NCBI RefSeq assembly: GCF_030848805.1
Contig: NC_092367.1
Span: 4,557,019-4,621,018 of the forward strand
DNA: 64,000 nucleotides
DNA from: Temnothorax longispinosus
Taxonomy: Eukaryota; Arthropoda; Insecta; Hymenoptera; Formicidae
Reading direction: 5' to 3'
Shown here piece by piece: positions 11,731-24,398 of the stretch. The notes under the pieces are model-generated. The model had not been told where the DNA came from and made no database searches. It saw nothing but the letters and a program-made list of their open reading frames with translations. A program made the translations under genes and the position numbers. Position 1 is the stretch's first letter. Every line of letters starts with the position of its first letter.

Positions 11731-11766
11731 AACGTTGTCGGCTTTATCTCAGGATAAGCCAACGTT
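11731..11766. promoter_or_regulatory. Imperfect inverted repeat upstream of a candidate promoter
   Basis: The left arm AACGTTG-(tc)-GGCTT-(t)-ATC pairs with the right arm GATAAGCCAACGTT. This gives 14 base pairs with a 2-base and a 1-base bulge, closed by a 4-base loop. It could be a dimeric protein-binding site or a chance hairpin. Its place about 60-90 bp upstream of the initiator-like motif at 11822 makes a regulatory reading possible but unproven. Confidence 0.35.
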
Positions 11767-11783
11767 CGCACCGTGAGACCGCG

Positions 11784-11827
11784 TATAAAAAATCATTGCA
11801 CCGATGTGACGAGCCGGTGCTTCAGTC
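11784..11827 (+). promoter_or_regulatory. Candidate TATA/initiator core promoter
   Basis: TATAAAA at 11784-11790 is followed by TTCAGTC at 11821-11827, which fits the arthropod initiator TCAGT with A(+1) at 11824. The spacing is about 40 bp, longer than the usual 30-31 bp, which weakens the call. An RGWYV-type DPE match (GGTCG, 11848-11852) lies near +25 where +28 is expected. The first downstream ATG (11913) is followed by a stop after two codons, so any transcript would be non-coding or have a distant coding exon. Confidence 0.25.
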
Positions 11828-11878
11828 TTCATCTCTCGAGTTTCTGAGGTCGAGAAAATATAGTATAGGCAGCGCGTT

Positions 11879-11892
11879 AAAAAAAAAAAAAA
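11879..11892. repeat. A homopolymer, 14 nt
   Basis: An uninterrupted A run lies at the boundary between GC-mixed DNA and a long AT-rich block. Confidence 0.9.
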
Positions 11893-13990
11893 CATTGCTG
11901 CCAACACGAAGAAGTATGGCAGTCTGATTATTGATGGCTACTTAATCTTATAGCTAAATAGAACTGTAAATATTAAATTGTCGAAAATTACAGAATGAAA
12001 AAGGTAGAATAATACACGCGTAATTTTTTGTAAAATTTTTATAAAAAATAAGGCATATATATACGCTAGAGTTTCTATTAAAATATGTAACAAGGTTTGA
12101 TGAAAAAAATTCTAAAATTAAACAATATAGAGTGAGATTGAGAGAAAGTTGAATAATAACATTTTGCATTCAATTCTAATTCATGTGTAATGTGACATGA
12201 ACAATTGCGACCTATTTTTTGCCATAATTTAAAATTTTTCTTTTACGCATAAAATTTATTGCGAATGTTCTAAATTACGCAGAACATAAAAGTGTAATGC
12301 CCCACTTTAAAAAACGACCACTTGATGTCCTATTCATGAATCCGAATATGTTGAAATAATTGTGGTATAACATAATCGTGTAATTGTACATATTGTATCG
12401 AAAAGTAATAACGTAGAAACGTTTGCTTTTGTCGAAAAGCGTTTGTTTCTGGCTTTTTGTTAAAATATGAATTTTTTCTCGAATATTTGCTAAAATAAAT
12501 GTTAATATCACTTTATATACAAAAAACTAGAAGTCTTTTATAGCAATTAATACGTAACATGGAAAACGTTAATAACGTATATATTGAAAATATCATCTAT
12601 ATGCTCTACTTAATTCAGATTTGTCAAATATATACTATCGAAATATCTAAAAATAGAAATGTAGTTACTTGCAAAATATAACAGTTACAAATCCACGTAA
12701 CATGTAATATTTCTGATTACATAAATGAATAAAAATACAACGGCATATATAAACACTTCTTTTATTATTAAATAAGATACAGATTTGTATAATTAATGTG
12801 TACTGTATTTAAACATAAATTTTAGAGCATGTGTTATTTATGGAAAGAGAGAATTATAACAATCTCTGTGTTGATTCATCAAATATTTGAATTGTAATGC
12901 AATTTAATATTTCATAATTCCGCGAAACTATTTACATCCACATTTTCATTATTCAAAGCTTTAACACTTCGAAACACGAGGGATTAAGTAAACGACACAA
13001 AAGCCAAAATTATAAGTGCACTTACCGCTGCATATCTCATTCAAGTTCAATGACATTTTATATAAGATCGTCTCGCAAACGTGGCGGATCGATATTAACG
13101 GCGACAAAATAATACAAATCTCCCATTAACCAATAACATGGCATTGCCGGTGTAGTTTACACCGTATACAAAGCCATTATAAACATTATTTGGATTGTTT
13201 GAGAGTCAACAGGTTATAATGGCATTGTTCGTGCGGGGTATCTTTGCCGCGCGCATATTGGCCTTTATGCCAACTGGGACTGAATTATCAACGCGTAGCC
13301 ATGCAGAAATTTATACAGTATACGTATAGAAAGCATTGTATCACCGAGAGGGAAAGATCGTATGATGAGAACGTTTGCATTATGTGACAAAAATAATTGC
13401 GCTTGAAGAAATCAAATGTGAAATTTATTATGTAACCATAAATTAATCGAAAGATGTATTTTTTCAGAATTTTCTCTACGTTAAATAATTTTTAATTCTT
13501 TTTAATCGAAGTCTTGTAAGAAAAGGTCAGTCTTAAATGTCGCGAAGTTATTTGTGCAAACAGTGCGTAACAGGATATTTAGTGTATTTCCACAGTTATA
13601 AATAACGCGTATTATGCATATAACGGTATATCAAATGACAGAAAACAATAATAAGCTATTCGAATAATCAACCGTTTAACGAAATAGCGGTATAACACAT
13701 TTCCTCTGTTTTAAGGAGAGAGAAATAAATTTTTTAGAATTTATCTATAGGGCAAAATTCAATTATCTCATTGCAGTATTCTCTACGGTCCTATAAGGAA
13801 GTTAAGTCGCGTCGAAATAATTGTGCACGAAAACTGGTATATCCCAAAATTGTATTTTTACCGGCTCGCGCTGCTATTCCACGCGGTGGCTCAATTATCG
13901 TAATTTCGCCTTAAAGCGTGGTGTGCACGGGAGCATCTCGTGAATTTGCGCAAATCTATAAAAACGATATGGTGCGCTCGCGGCTAGTTC
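11893..13990. other. Two-kilobase AT-rich non-coding block
   Basis: The block is AT-rich to about 13000, then moderately so. The only structured item I noticed is CGGTGTA-gtt-TACACCG at 13148-13164, a 7-bp-arm inverted repeat. The open frames here (71-78 codons on the minus strand) have low-complexity composition and no domain. Confidence 0.6.
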
Positions 13991-14095
13991 GGGTGCAGCG
14001 GGGTGCAGAAATTGGACGGTGAGGAAGAGGGGGCGGAGAAAGAGTGAAAGAGAAAGAGAAAGAAGGAAGTTTGAATAAGAGAAAATAGAGTTGGG
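13991..14095. repeat. Purine-rich G/A tract
   Basis: A degenerate GAGAAAG/GGAAG-type run makes up most of this stretch. Its minus strand encodes only a Phe/Ser-rich frame. Confidence 0.6.
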
Positions 14096-17000
14096 TCCCA
14101 GCCAGGCCCGTGGGTATATAGCCGACGATTACGACGTAGATTACGGCCGAGAGGATTCTTAGGTAACTTCCGCCCTAACGTTACCCTACTCGAGCAGAGC
14201 AATACTCTCAATCCCGGATTTTCTCGATTACCCAAAGCCGAATTTCATCTCACGGCGTTGTCCGCGCTTGCACGTCATGCGATAGGATCTTCGCAAAGCG
14301 ATTTCACTCGTGTACATCTTATCCCGTGAAACGAGCGACCGTAATTTCTCAGCGAATATGCAACGCTCGAGAAATCGAGGAGTCGTGGGATCATCCGTCG
14401 CTGTGAAAATCTTAGATCTGTCGCGAGGTTTCCCCAGATCTTTTTGCACTTGTCAATTTTTTTGTAAAAACATTTCTCTGTCATCTCACTTCGAGCTTCC
14501 TATAAAAAAAAGTACATATTCTGATCTTGACGTATAGATTAAAATAAATTTTTTGTTAATTTTATGAAAACTATTGTTTATTAAAAAATGTAAGATGATG
14601 GTATAACCGATGACACATTCAATCCTTCAAGCTCTTTTTCCAAGTCAATCGACCTTGCATCAGAAAGTCGATGCCAAGCCCGTTCGGAATTTTTGATCTA
14701 CTTTACTCGTGTCTCGAGATAAAGTGCATCGCGAGCAATCGTCTTCACATTGGCGAGATTGGCTGCATTTTAAAGTCTCCGCAAGAAGCGACTTGCCCAC
14801 CGCGTCGGGCCAGCCAGCCAGCCAGCCAGCATTCGTCTCCGTTTTTCGTATTTTTCCTTCCGTTTCTTTGTCCATGCGGCTTAACGACACCGCTTGCAGG
14901 ATAAACCCCGGCAAGCTAGTTCGTTTAAGACTAAAAAGCCCCTTCTTCGCGTACTAATTACCGTGAACCGTCCGGCTTGGTCTCTCCCGTCCCTTCCCTC
15001 GCATCGCTCCCTCCTCTCTGGACAGTAAAATAAGAACACGGACTCCGCCCTTTGTAACGCTCGTTTGGACGAAATTCCGGGCTTTTCCGCGTGCACCGTG
15101 AGCATACCTATTTTGTATGACCGCATTACAATGGGCTCAGGAATGAACAACGCGGAAAATAGTGGAAAATTCTGATTGGCCGATGAAAAAAGTAAAATTC
15201 AGTGATCACGTTGATTCCGCGAGCTGATTACATTTTCACGAATATTTCGATGGCTAGCATCGAAACGTATCTGGAAACGGATATTCCCGACCTCTCGCGA
15301 ACAGGATAGTCGGCATTACCGACTCGTCTCTGTGATTTCGAAATCATTTTCGGTCTCGCCCTACGCGAACAATATATAACAAAGAGAATTGTCCGCCATC
15401 CTCGAAGCCTCGAAGTCATTTTGTAATCGGTCTTGTCCTCCGTAAAAGTTTCGGCTAGCGTGTTTGCCGATTCGTAAGAAACGAGCTTACTAAAAGGTAT
15501 ATCCACGACTGTCCCGCAATCCTTATGCGAACTGCGAACGGCGAAAGGAAATCTCGCGAAATGCACCGGCACACGGTGCTCGATTCGCTGGTGCCGTATT
15601 CGCCTCGCGATTGCGCTCGGTATCGCTAAAGCGATTACGCTTACGCTTAATAAAACAACAGTCGGATGCATTTAACGAGAGACGCTCTGCTACTGGCGCG
15701 GTAATTTCCACGTAGCCTCTCCACCCTTCGTCTCAATCCCGCTACTCCTGCTACTACCCGCAGTACACTTGAAGGCGGATTTACACGGTTCATTTTTGAT
15801 GATCATCCCAACTGAATCGTTTGAAGTAAATAAAAAATACAAACGACGAGATGTCACGGTGGATTAATAAGGAAACCATCTTACTGTCATAAGTCAACAT
15901 CGCAAAATTTTAACTCGAATTGCGTTTGAGAAGGAATTTATTTTGAAATGGATTCAAAATATCGAATAAAATTCAATAGTCGAACAAACAAGAACCCTTT
16001 CGTTTCATACGTCAACTTGGCGCGATTCACTCGAGACACTCGTCGAAACGGTGAGCGTAAATTCGCCTTAACCAGTATATTCGCCGCGTGTATTCTCTTT
16101 CATCCCTTCGCCGGTCCCTACTTCCGCAAATGGCACGTGCGTGCTCGAAAGCACTCCGTCGACCTCGTTTGGTAATGTCGCCGATACGCGGCTCTTACGA
16201 GCCTGGCGCGGCGTTTCTCACGAATGTCGTTCGGATATCAAATTAGTTTGCTTCGGTATCGGTTGTGATACATACACGCGCGTTGCCCGCCGATTTTTCC
16301 CGATTATTCGAAGCGAATAAAACCGCTCGCCGGCTTTCGAACTTTGCGTCGATATTACAATCGCCGAGGCCGCCAACGAACGAGGCTCTCATGGTGAAAT
16401 AAATAAAACGGACTTTTACGATGAATTTTGTTTTACGCGGATCGTATAATTACGATCATATGCGAAACGCACGAATCGCAGATAACACAACAAAAGTCTC
16501 TAATTATTGTAATTTAATTAATGAAAAAGCATTCGCGGACATTCGATAACATATTTGTCGAAACAAAGGGCATATAATTTTTGCAATGGCTCTCCCGCTG
16601 AAAGCCGAGCGAAACGCGCAACGCGGACGGTAAAGAAAAATATTACGAGCCATCTATATAAACTATAAATACGCAACAAAGATATAACGTTGTTATCCCT
16701 TCAGGGGGTACATCTTCAAAGCAGCATCTCCCTTCCGCGTGTAAATATTAATATATCCAGCTACACGGACAGGCGGTGTAATTGCATAAATGTTACATTG
16801 CGTCTAAATATTATCGGCGTGACACTTGTCTTTACACTGGAAACGTACGTCGTCAAGTGTAACTGACCCCGTGCACTCCTTGTGCATTTACGACGCCACG
16901 AGCGCGATCGATCGTCTTTGACAACCCTCTCCTCTTTCATCGTGGCTCGTGGCTTTACATTGAGACAAAGAATTAGAATAAAGAGAATAGAAGAGAACAG

Positions 17001-17837
17001 GAAGATTAAATATACGCTCATGTTTCCCGAGAAAGGACTAAACGAGATAAATAAAAAAAGAAACCGCGAATTTCTTTCTTGTCAATTTGCTAGAAGTGAA
17101 TTAATGTGTTCACGCGTCCAGCACATCGAAGGGTAAAACAATCTTTTCCACTGTCGTATGCAATATTTGGTTTCACGGGTGTATCGCACGTATGTCGTCC
17201 GCTCCATTCCGCTGTAGTGCATTGTGTCTCGTCGCCGAGCTGTTTTCTCGTACGGAGAGAATGAAATTTCGTTCCCCAATAGCGGACGGGTTGCGAACGA
17301 AGCAATATGGTAACCTCGAGAGATGCGTTAAAAGCCATCCACACACGGTGGGATTATTTTCTTTGCTGTCAGGTAGCGGTTAATAAAATGATTGTGCACG
17401 TGCTCTGGAAAACATACGAGTATTATACCAGTGTTGTGAAACATCTCCGACTCGCGATAAGAGGTATCGTGGGTGTGATATATAGGATAGGGTGTCTGGA
17501 CGTCATTGCGCGCTTTCTCTACGAGCGTAGATTTCTCGAAAGATGATTTTTAGCCCTGAAGACTTTATTTTACAGCTCGATATCTTTTCGCGCGTCGCTT
17601 TAATTTACGTCGGCTTGAAAATTCGCGAGCAAGCGGGTATCACTCCTCGGCTGGCGATCGATACGATTACGTTTCATAATCCGCGGCGTATTTCCCGATG
17701 CTCACGTGAATACGAAACAAACGCAGCATCACTCTCGTATTCTCGTAGGTAGGTGAAAGTAAAGCCGATGTAAAAGAAGGACTTCATTGCGCATTTAACG
17801 TACAGGTATAACCATATGCTTCTTATATCTCGCATTT

Positions 17838-17841
<4 letters not shown>
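14096..17841. other. GC-mixed non-coding stretch
   Basis: CpG-rich patches at about 14960-15760 and 16020-16420 alternate with more AT-rich DNA. A four-base repeat lies at 14811-14830. Overlapping open frames such as 15228-15671 on the minus strand (147 codons) show no domain. I found no exon with a paired acceptor and donor, no tRNA and no transposon end. Confidence 0.5.
14811..14830. repeat. (CAGC)5 tandem repeat
   Basis: Five perfect CAGC units. Confidence 0.9.

Positions 17842-17878
<37 letters not shown>
17842..17878. repeat. (AC)n microsatellite
   Basis: About 18 uninterrupted AC units. The His/Thr and Cys/Val peptides of overlapping frames come from this repeat. Confidence 0.95.
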
Positions 17879-17879
<1 letters not shown>

Positions 17880-18304
17880 TACGTACCACTATTAGACGAA
17901 TAAAACTTAGAGGCAGACAGTTTAAAGCTAGGAGAGTAGCTATTCTTGAATATCGCGGTGTTTGCATAAGAATTTCGAGTTCTTCATATCTTTCAATAAT
18001 ACGAGTGGAAAAGTAAAACCGCGCAGTAAACGTAAAAGCAAGGGAGCAAACGGGCGTGCTCTCGCGGCAACGAGATCGACGGTAGGAAAAGCCCAGCTTT
18101 ACGCTGTCAGGAGGGGTTAAGAGCAAGAATAAACGTCGTTGAAGCCTGAACACAGTTGCATAGCGCTGCGTAAACGCAGCCATTGAACAAACTCGGCGTC
18201 CTGAGGTGGTGATCTATGCGGAAGCGATAACTAAAAAAATTCGCATTTTTCCATCGCCGTATCGTCGAGTCCGTTAACCTCTCTGACACTTATACCGTTA
18301 TATT
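17879..18304. other. Non-coding stretch, nothing recognised
   Basis: GC content is mixed with no motif of note. Overlapping frames on the minus strand (17836-18183 and 18107-18289) lack domains. Confidence 0.55.
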
Positions 18305-18767
18305 AGCGCGGTTTTTTTTCGTATTTTTTTTCCGATTTCTTTATCTTTTTACAAACGATGAAGAACTAGTGGACTTGATCGAATTAAGTTGGAGCGTAAT
18401 ATGAAATCGATTCTGCTTCAGAACTGAATTCGATTTCGTCTTGATTAATGGATATTCTTAGTTTTGAATATTAATAATTCGATAATAATATTTCATCTTA
18501 AAATCGTGTATATACCGTTATCTGCATGCTTAAAACTGAGCGCAGACTAAGATTATATACCATCATGATTTAATTATAACACATATCTCTTGAAAATAAT
18601 ATTTAATAATATATATTCATGACGAATATAATTATTCATTGATTGACCGACTGTAAAGATATATTCAACAAATGACTTATTTACTTACTATACTTAATTA
18701 CTAAAATTCAATTTGGTCTCTAATATCCATTATTAAGAGTACGTATTTCCTTACAAGACACCCTGTA
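18305..18767. mobile_element. AT-rich segment ending in a transposon-like terminus
   Basis: An AT-rich segment sits between GC-richer flanks and ends at 18767 with GACACCCTGTA followed by TA. On the minus strand this reads TA-TACAGGGTGTC, close to the ends of the two other TA-flanked candidates in the window (40693 and 46675). No matching left end was found upstream, so this may be a truncated element or coincidence. No transposase frame is present. Confidence 0.25.
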
Positions 18768-18769
18768 TA

Positions 18770-20750
18770 TTTGCCAAGAGGTGTCTTCCACTTTTACGCT
18801 GTCTTTCTCTTCCGGCTATCCTCGGGGTTTCTGGCAATGCTGCGGAATAGCATTGCATTGCCAACGCATCGACGGCGTTGCAGTAAACCGACCAAAAGAT
18901 CAGCCTCCCGACGAAGCCGCCTGGGCCAATTGGGTCACGGATAATTTCATAAACAAACAATAGCTACGCTAGCGGAAAATACGAAAAGCCAGAGACAGTC
19001 GTGCGGAGGCGAGAGAGAACGCTCTGAGTACCAAAGGCAGCGTACTTGGTTCAAAAAGAGGAAAGAAGAAATTCATTCTACGTGGCCTTAACACTCGCTG
19101 AAAAAGATGTTTACGGTCACAATCGCGGACGACAAAGTTCAAGTTGGACAGTCAAAATGAAGTTAAAATATTCTGCATAAGAATATGTAACTTCAGATAC
19201 GGCCACTTGTTTACTTTTTTCGCGTCCACTTAAATATAATTTTAAAAAATAGCAGGATGAAAATAACGAATATACGCTAAGTCAAATGCATATATTCTAG
19301 GACAGATTTGGCGATATTTGATTTAAAATTGGAAACGCTGACGTATCAGATGATATCAGAGTTTACGATCTCAAATTACTCGGGTGAAAAATATTTGACG
19401 CATCGCATCTCAACTTCGGTAATCTAATCGGTTGTCCCAACTTCTTTCAGCTGGGAGGGGGATCGAGGGGAGCAAGCACGGGACCAATTATCATTCGCGG
19501 TCGAGTCCGCGGTTGATTGACGATTTATGATTTTCAATTTATACAGGCGCGGTCGCGCGGCTTAATGGGTCATTTGCCACGTTCGCATCGACCGGCAAAA
19601 CGTAATTAAGACCATCCTGAAATCCCAGCTAATAATACCGTGGGGTGGGATACGGGGTGGGCGGTCATTGCGAAATATTTGCTCGACCGGCTGTTTGCCC
19701 GTAACCCATATCGTCATCGACAGTCACGTTTTATCGTGGCGCGGGCATTATTTCGTTCGTATTGAACGCACGCACGCATGCATACACGCGATTGTTCGGC
19801 TCGTATGGCCGCAAAGTGCACCGCTTGCGCGTCGAAGTTACTCCGAAAATAATGACGGTTATGAAATCGGGATTATACCAGGAGCGGGTCGATCGCGTTG
19901 TTACACACGCGTAGCGATACGAGAACGCTCGCGAAAAATTAAGGTCGCTCTTCAAATTTTAGCTCGCCGCCGAATTCACGCTTGGGGGAAAAAATGCCGC
20001 CGTGTTCGTCTGTGTTCCGCTACCTAGCTAATTCCGCGTCTCTTTCATTTTTTTTTCCGGTCACTATAGTTCGACATGTTCAGAATTGTCGCGCGCTAGT
20101 TTTGTTCGAACGCTTTTCAACCTGTGCAGAGAAATCCGCTTAAAACCATGTTAATCCTAGTCGAACCAAGCCCTCAATTGCGACGTGCGAATTACAGATG
20201 TATACCGGTTAAAATCAAACTGTTTTAGAAATACTGCATCTATGGTACTATTTCTCTATTTTAAATTTCTGAAACGGAATTTCGGGCGATACTTTGTACG
20301 GAGATACCTAACAATCGCGACGCCGTAGAATCTTGAAATATTTCCCTTCGATTACAAAATTACAAGCGTCCCCTGTCGGGGGAGTGCACTTGGTGGTGAC
20401 CGTCGGTACGTCATCCAACGACGCTGGTCCGAACGTTATCTTGGACGTAGGTCCAACGTCGCGGCCGTTCGGTCGGTCGCGGCCAGCCCAACCCAGCCGG
20501 CCGTGTGACGTTCCGATTGCCGCAACGCGATTCCGACACGACGCAACTCACTGTTGTTACTCTTCCCCCTATCGCCTGCGGCGCGTTCGCAATTTACGTA
20601 ATGCATCGTTCTCCATAAATCCACCGGTGGAAAGAGGATCGACGGTGCGGTGCGATGGACAACGCCGTCGCATCGGAGATTGAGAGCCGACCCGCAGAGA
20701 TACGAATGTTTTTTTCCTTTCTTTCCTTTTTTTGGTTTCTCTCATCTCGC
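18770..20750. other. GC-mixed non-coding stretch
   Basis: CpG-rich patches lie at 19540-20030 and 20380-20700. Short overlapping frames on both strands (up to 119 codons) show no domains. I see no splice pair or RNA gene. Confidence 0.5.
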
Positions 20751-20751
20751 G

Positions 20752-20831
<80 letters not shown>
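20752..20831. repeat. Compound (CT)n(CA)n microsatellite
   Basis: CT units from 20752 to 20807, with one TTT interruption near 20782, switch directly to CA units up to 20831, then a T run. The long Ser/Leu and His/Thr peptides in the surrounding frames are artefacts of this repeat. Confidence 0.95.
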
Positions 20832-20832
<1 letters not shown>

Positions 20833-20839
20833 TTTTTTT

Positions 20840-23225
20840 TAGAGGGGGCAAACTGCTGATTTTTTCGCAAGCGGCGATTTCCGGCGAGTGCGCTCGGGCA
20901 AATAACGTTCCGTGCATTTGTTTCGCGCGTGTGCATTTTGCACGGGACGTGTGGAGCACGTCGTCGGGAATTCATCAGCAGTTTAACGGGCCGAGCTAAC
21001 AGTTTTCATCTCAATTGACGCACCGGTATATTAATCCTCTCGTTAATCTTTTCATTTATTCTAAAGTGCGTTCTAAAGCGCTCCATTTAAGGTATTATCT
21101 CGACATAAAAAATTATCGTAAAAAATTCTCACACGCCGCTGACAGACATTAACTTTTACGATACGTCTGATCGATAGTTCACCGTTACGTGATAACGGTG
21201 AAATCTGACATTTACTAAATTGTGCCGGCTGTTATCGACATGAGGGCGAATTGGCGCGCCCCGTGGTCGCGACCATCTCGCGCTTTAACTTCGCTGGGAT
21301 TAAAGGAGGAAAAAGTCAACGAACGGCTTTTGTCCGCGTTCTTCGGAAACGTCGCCTGCGTCCTGCAAGACGTCGCCTTTACAGTCAGTTATAGACTTGG
21401 TCTTATTTGACCAAGTTGATGTGTAACTTGGGCAACGGGACAATCGTCCATCGAAAATGCAGCGCTCTGAGTGATACCCCGGTAGTGTTTAAATATAAAA
21501 CGTATACTTCCACCGCGGTGACGTGGAGCAGCGTGAATCGCTCCATGCTTCAGCATGCGGCTATGTTCCCGTCCGCCGTTCGTTTCGGCCGAAAGCTAGC
21601 AATTCCGCTGGTCGGCGGGTTGTGCAATACTCGTGGATCTTCGGCGTGAGTAGTTTGACTTCGCCGCGACGACCGCATTCCCAGCGGTGCATACGTAAAA
21701 GATTTACGAGGAATCGCGTGTTCGACAAAGTCGCGAATTATTGAACGCGTTCACTGGCGAGAGATTCGAGAGATTCACGAGAGGGAAACGAAAAACGAGA
21801 GAGCTTCCCCTTTCCATCGTCGCGCGAAGAGAAAATGAAAAATCTCCTCTCGACGAGTCCTAATTTTCGTTAAGATTTTCCGACGATGTCGTCGCGGAAG
21901 ATACCTTACTTCGTCGAAAAGTATTTCACGTTTTACGTTTGTTCGTTAGCAGTAACCGCGGCGTAGATACACGGGAGAGATGCGCCTTATTAAGAGATGC
22001 GCGGTATTCATTATTCATATCTCGCGTCACATTTAATATTAAATTTCACAAGTTTTTGCTTTTATTACCGCCTTTAAACCTGAAATTGTTTCTAACTCGG
22101 ATTGTATTCTATATATCGTAATCGACAGTGTATTTGCATCGAGGCGACGTCGCGTGTAGCTTCTGATTATGGGTGAGTGGTTACATCGGTTCTGATTAAG
22201 AGCCGCTTACCGCTGCTCGCCGTCTGGAATACCGTACCATTCTAGTATTCTGCGAATCAAGCTATTTGTACTGATTCGGTACGCTTTCCTGTTGCGCGCT
22301 TATACCGCTTGTGCCTCGCTACGTAATTTGGTAGAGAACGTGAGGCGGGTACGTGGCACGTTGCCACGAAAGCGAAGCACTATACCCTTCCTCGACTTCT
22401 CGGATCTCTCTCCGTGTGGTGCTCTCTTGTCGTTATTCTGGCTCTTGAATGTTATGCAATTTCACATGCGCAAAGCTGCGCCGCATTAACTTATGGACAA
22501 ATACAAATCGATATCTGCGCCGAGCGTGAAGAGGGTAAAAGTGTTGTCACTCTGTCTGAAGCAAGAATATGTATGATGTATGAAGACCGAGAGCCACTTT
22601 CGTTCTGGATCCACTTTTCGTCTTCTGTTCGCAGTGCATGCTTAAAACATGATAACGTGTAAACAGTCATAGATATATTGAATTTTCTACACCAGAGAGA
22701 GATGGATAATGTTTTGAGATGGGGCGAGGATGTTTGAAAACGACGAGAGAAAGAAAGAAAGAGAGATAGAGGAGGAAAGAGGTTCAGATATTTACAATCT
22801 TTTTAATAAAAAAATGTTTATTTTTCTGACAAATCAGTTTGAAAGATTTTTGTTTCAAAATTTTATGTTTCGGCTATATGATCTCTATCTCGGAAGCTAA
22901 ACTCATATAAATCGAAAAAGGGCTATAAGAGTTTTAACCATACCTATTTATTACACGATACACGGCTATAATCAACGAGGAAAGTTTATCGATAGCGCTT
23001 TGCCTGCTGTCAGTTTAACGGCGAGCGTTACGGAGCGTTGAAAAAAAGAAATGATAGCAAAACCCGCGTGACTTGATCAATGATGCGTCTTGTCGTCGGT
23101 GTTCAGGCCGTTGGATGGATGGATTCCTGTTCTCACTTCCGCCCCAGAGATTGTATTTTAACGGAGTTGTGTGTGCCAAGGGATAATAGTTTCTTTTTGT
23201 ATTCCGTCAAGCGTGGTTCGACTCT
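20840..23225. other. Non-coding stretch with one strong short hairpin
   Basis: A CpG-rich patch at 21230-21720 has overlapping frames without domains. A purine-rich run lies at about 22738-22780 and AT-rich DNA at 22780-22960. The main structural item is the inverted repeat at 21178-21202, listed separately. Confidence 0.5.
21178..21202. repeat. Perfect 10-bp inverted repeat with 5-nt spacer
   Basis: TTCACCGTTA, spacer CGTGA, then TAACGGTGAA. The arms are perfectly complementary. There is no T run or adjacent gene to suggest termination, and such a mechanism is not expected in an animal genome. It may be a dimeric binding site or chance. Confidence 0.8.
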
Positions 23226-23238
23226 CCCCCCCCCCCCC
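23226..23238. repeat. C homopolymer, 13 nt
   Basis: An uninterrupted C run. It is a likely place for indel variation or assembly error. Confidence 0.9.
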
Positions 23239-24336
23239 ATTTTCGTCCGCCTTGATACGATCGGACCGCGTTGCTCTGACAAATTGATCGTGCAATACGA
23301 GAGGGTGCATAACGATCCATGAACGGAGACTGCAAAATGCGCGAGTGCAAATTTTTTATCGATTTGCAGCCATGGAAACGTCGCGTAAAGACTACTTTAG
23401 CGTGTATTTTTATTTTGCGTTGCTATTCTGAATGAGAGCACGTCGATCATTTATGCGGATTCCGTTGATCAAAATATAATTCACGAAGTCACGCTATAAT
23501 TATACGTAACGTGCCGAGAATCGACAAATTTATTTATCTGCGACTAATGTAATAAAATGGTTAATACGTGTGACCTGCTGTTATACGTGTATTAAATCTG
23601 TTCAAAGCTCATTCTGTCATCTAGAGGCTATAATAGACCGGCTCTTTGTTGCAGCGGAATTTTCCAATTTAAACTCGGTCGCGAAAACTTTTCGAGTCTC
23701 CCTGTGCTAAATTACGGGTGCTCGATAATCCTTTTCGCTCTTCAACGCAGGACTGAGGAAGAAAATAGACCAATTCTTTTTAATCTCCAAACGTACGAGC
23801 CGTGATAAAAGATTTCGGAAGAGGCGGAATGTACATCGCGAACATTTCGTGTGCATCATTTTGCGTTATAGAGCATGTCGCTCGTGAAATTTGCGTTTTT
23901 AATGGAGCTGCGCACGAACGTGAAAGATTCTGAATGAATGAATGAATACCCTTCGTTCCGCGTATTTTATCGGTCGTTTTTCTTCTTTTTTTATATATAT
24001 TTTTTTTCCAAACGCGACCGTACGTGTTATGGCGAGTTTCCGCTGATTGTAATTCCCTACTGACTTACATCGTGCATAATATACGGATGAAGCGCTGAAC
24101 AAAGAGTTCTCTCTTTCGACCGGGGTTTTTGCATCGCTCAACTTGACCTGAATTTACAATACACGTGCGTAATTCGTTATACGATTTACTCGGATATTCT
24201 GAATTCTACACGCAGATTTCTAGCGTGGTTCACACAAGTCACTTCCGCTCCAACTTTTTCCCCGATTGGTTTTTCCACTGTACCCGGCCGATATTCCGAT
24301 GTATTGTCCAGAGATTGAATCTTTTGCTGGCAGCTA
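23239..24336. other. Non-coding stretch, nothing recognised
   Basis: Mixed composition with no repeat, hairpin or exon signal that I can support. A TTGCAG at 23650-23655 has a weak pyrimidine tract and no coding-like frame after it. Confidence 0.55.
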
Positions 24337-24358
24337 ACACACATACGTATACACACAC

Positions 24359-24396
<38 letters not shown>
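24337..24396. repeat. (CA)n microsatellite, interrupted
   Basis: CA units are interrupted by TACGTATA near 24344 and by one CG near 24362. A run of about 17 pure CA units follows. Confidence 0.95.

Positions 24397-24398
<2 letters not shown>

Noticed and set aside
11821..11840. TCAGTCTTCATCTCTC similar to the start of miR-14
   Set aside because: It has two internal differences from the well-conserved insect sequence, and no complementary arm nearby to form a precursor hairpin. It reads better as an initiator-like motif.
14444..14454. TTGCACTTGTC matching 11 bases of the miR-92 family
   Set aside because: The match ends before the conserved 3' part, and the surrounding 80 bases do not fold into a precursor with this segment in an arm.
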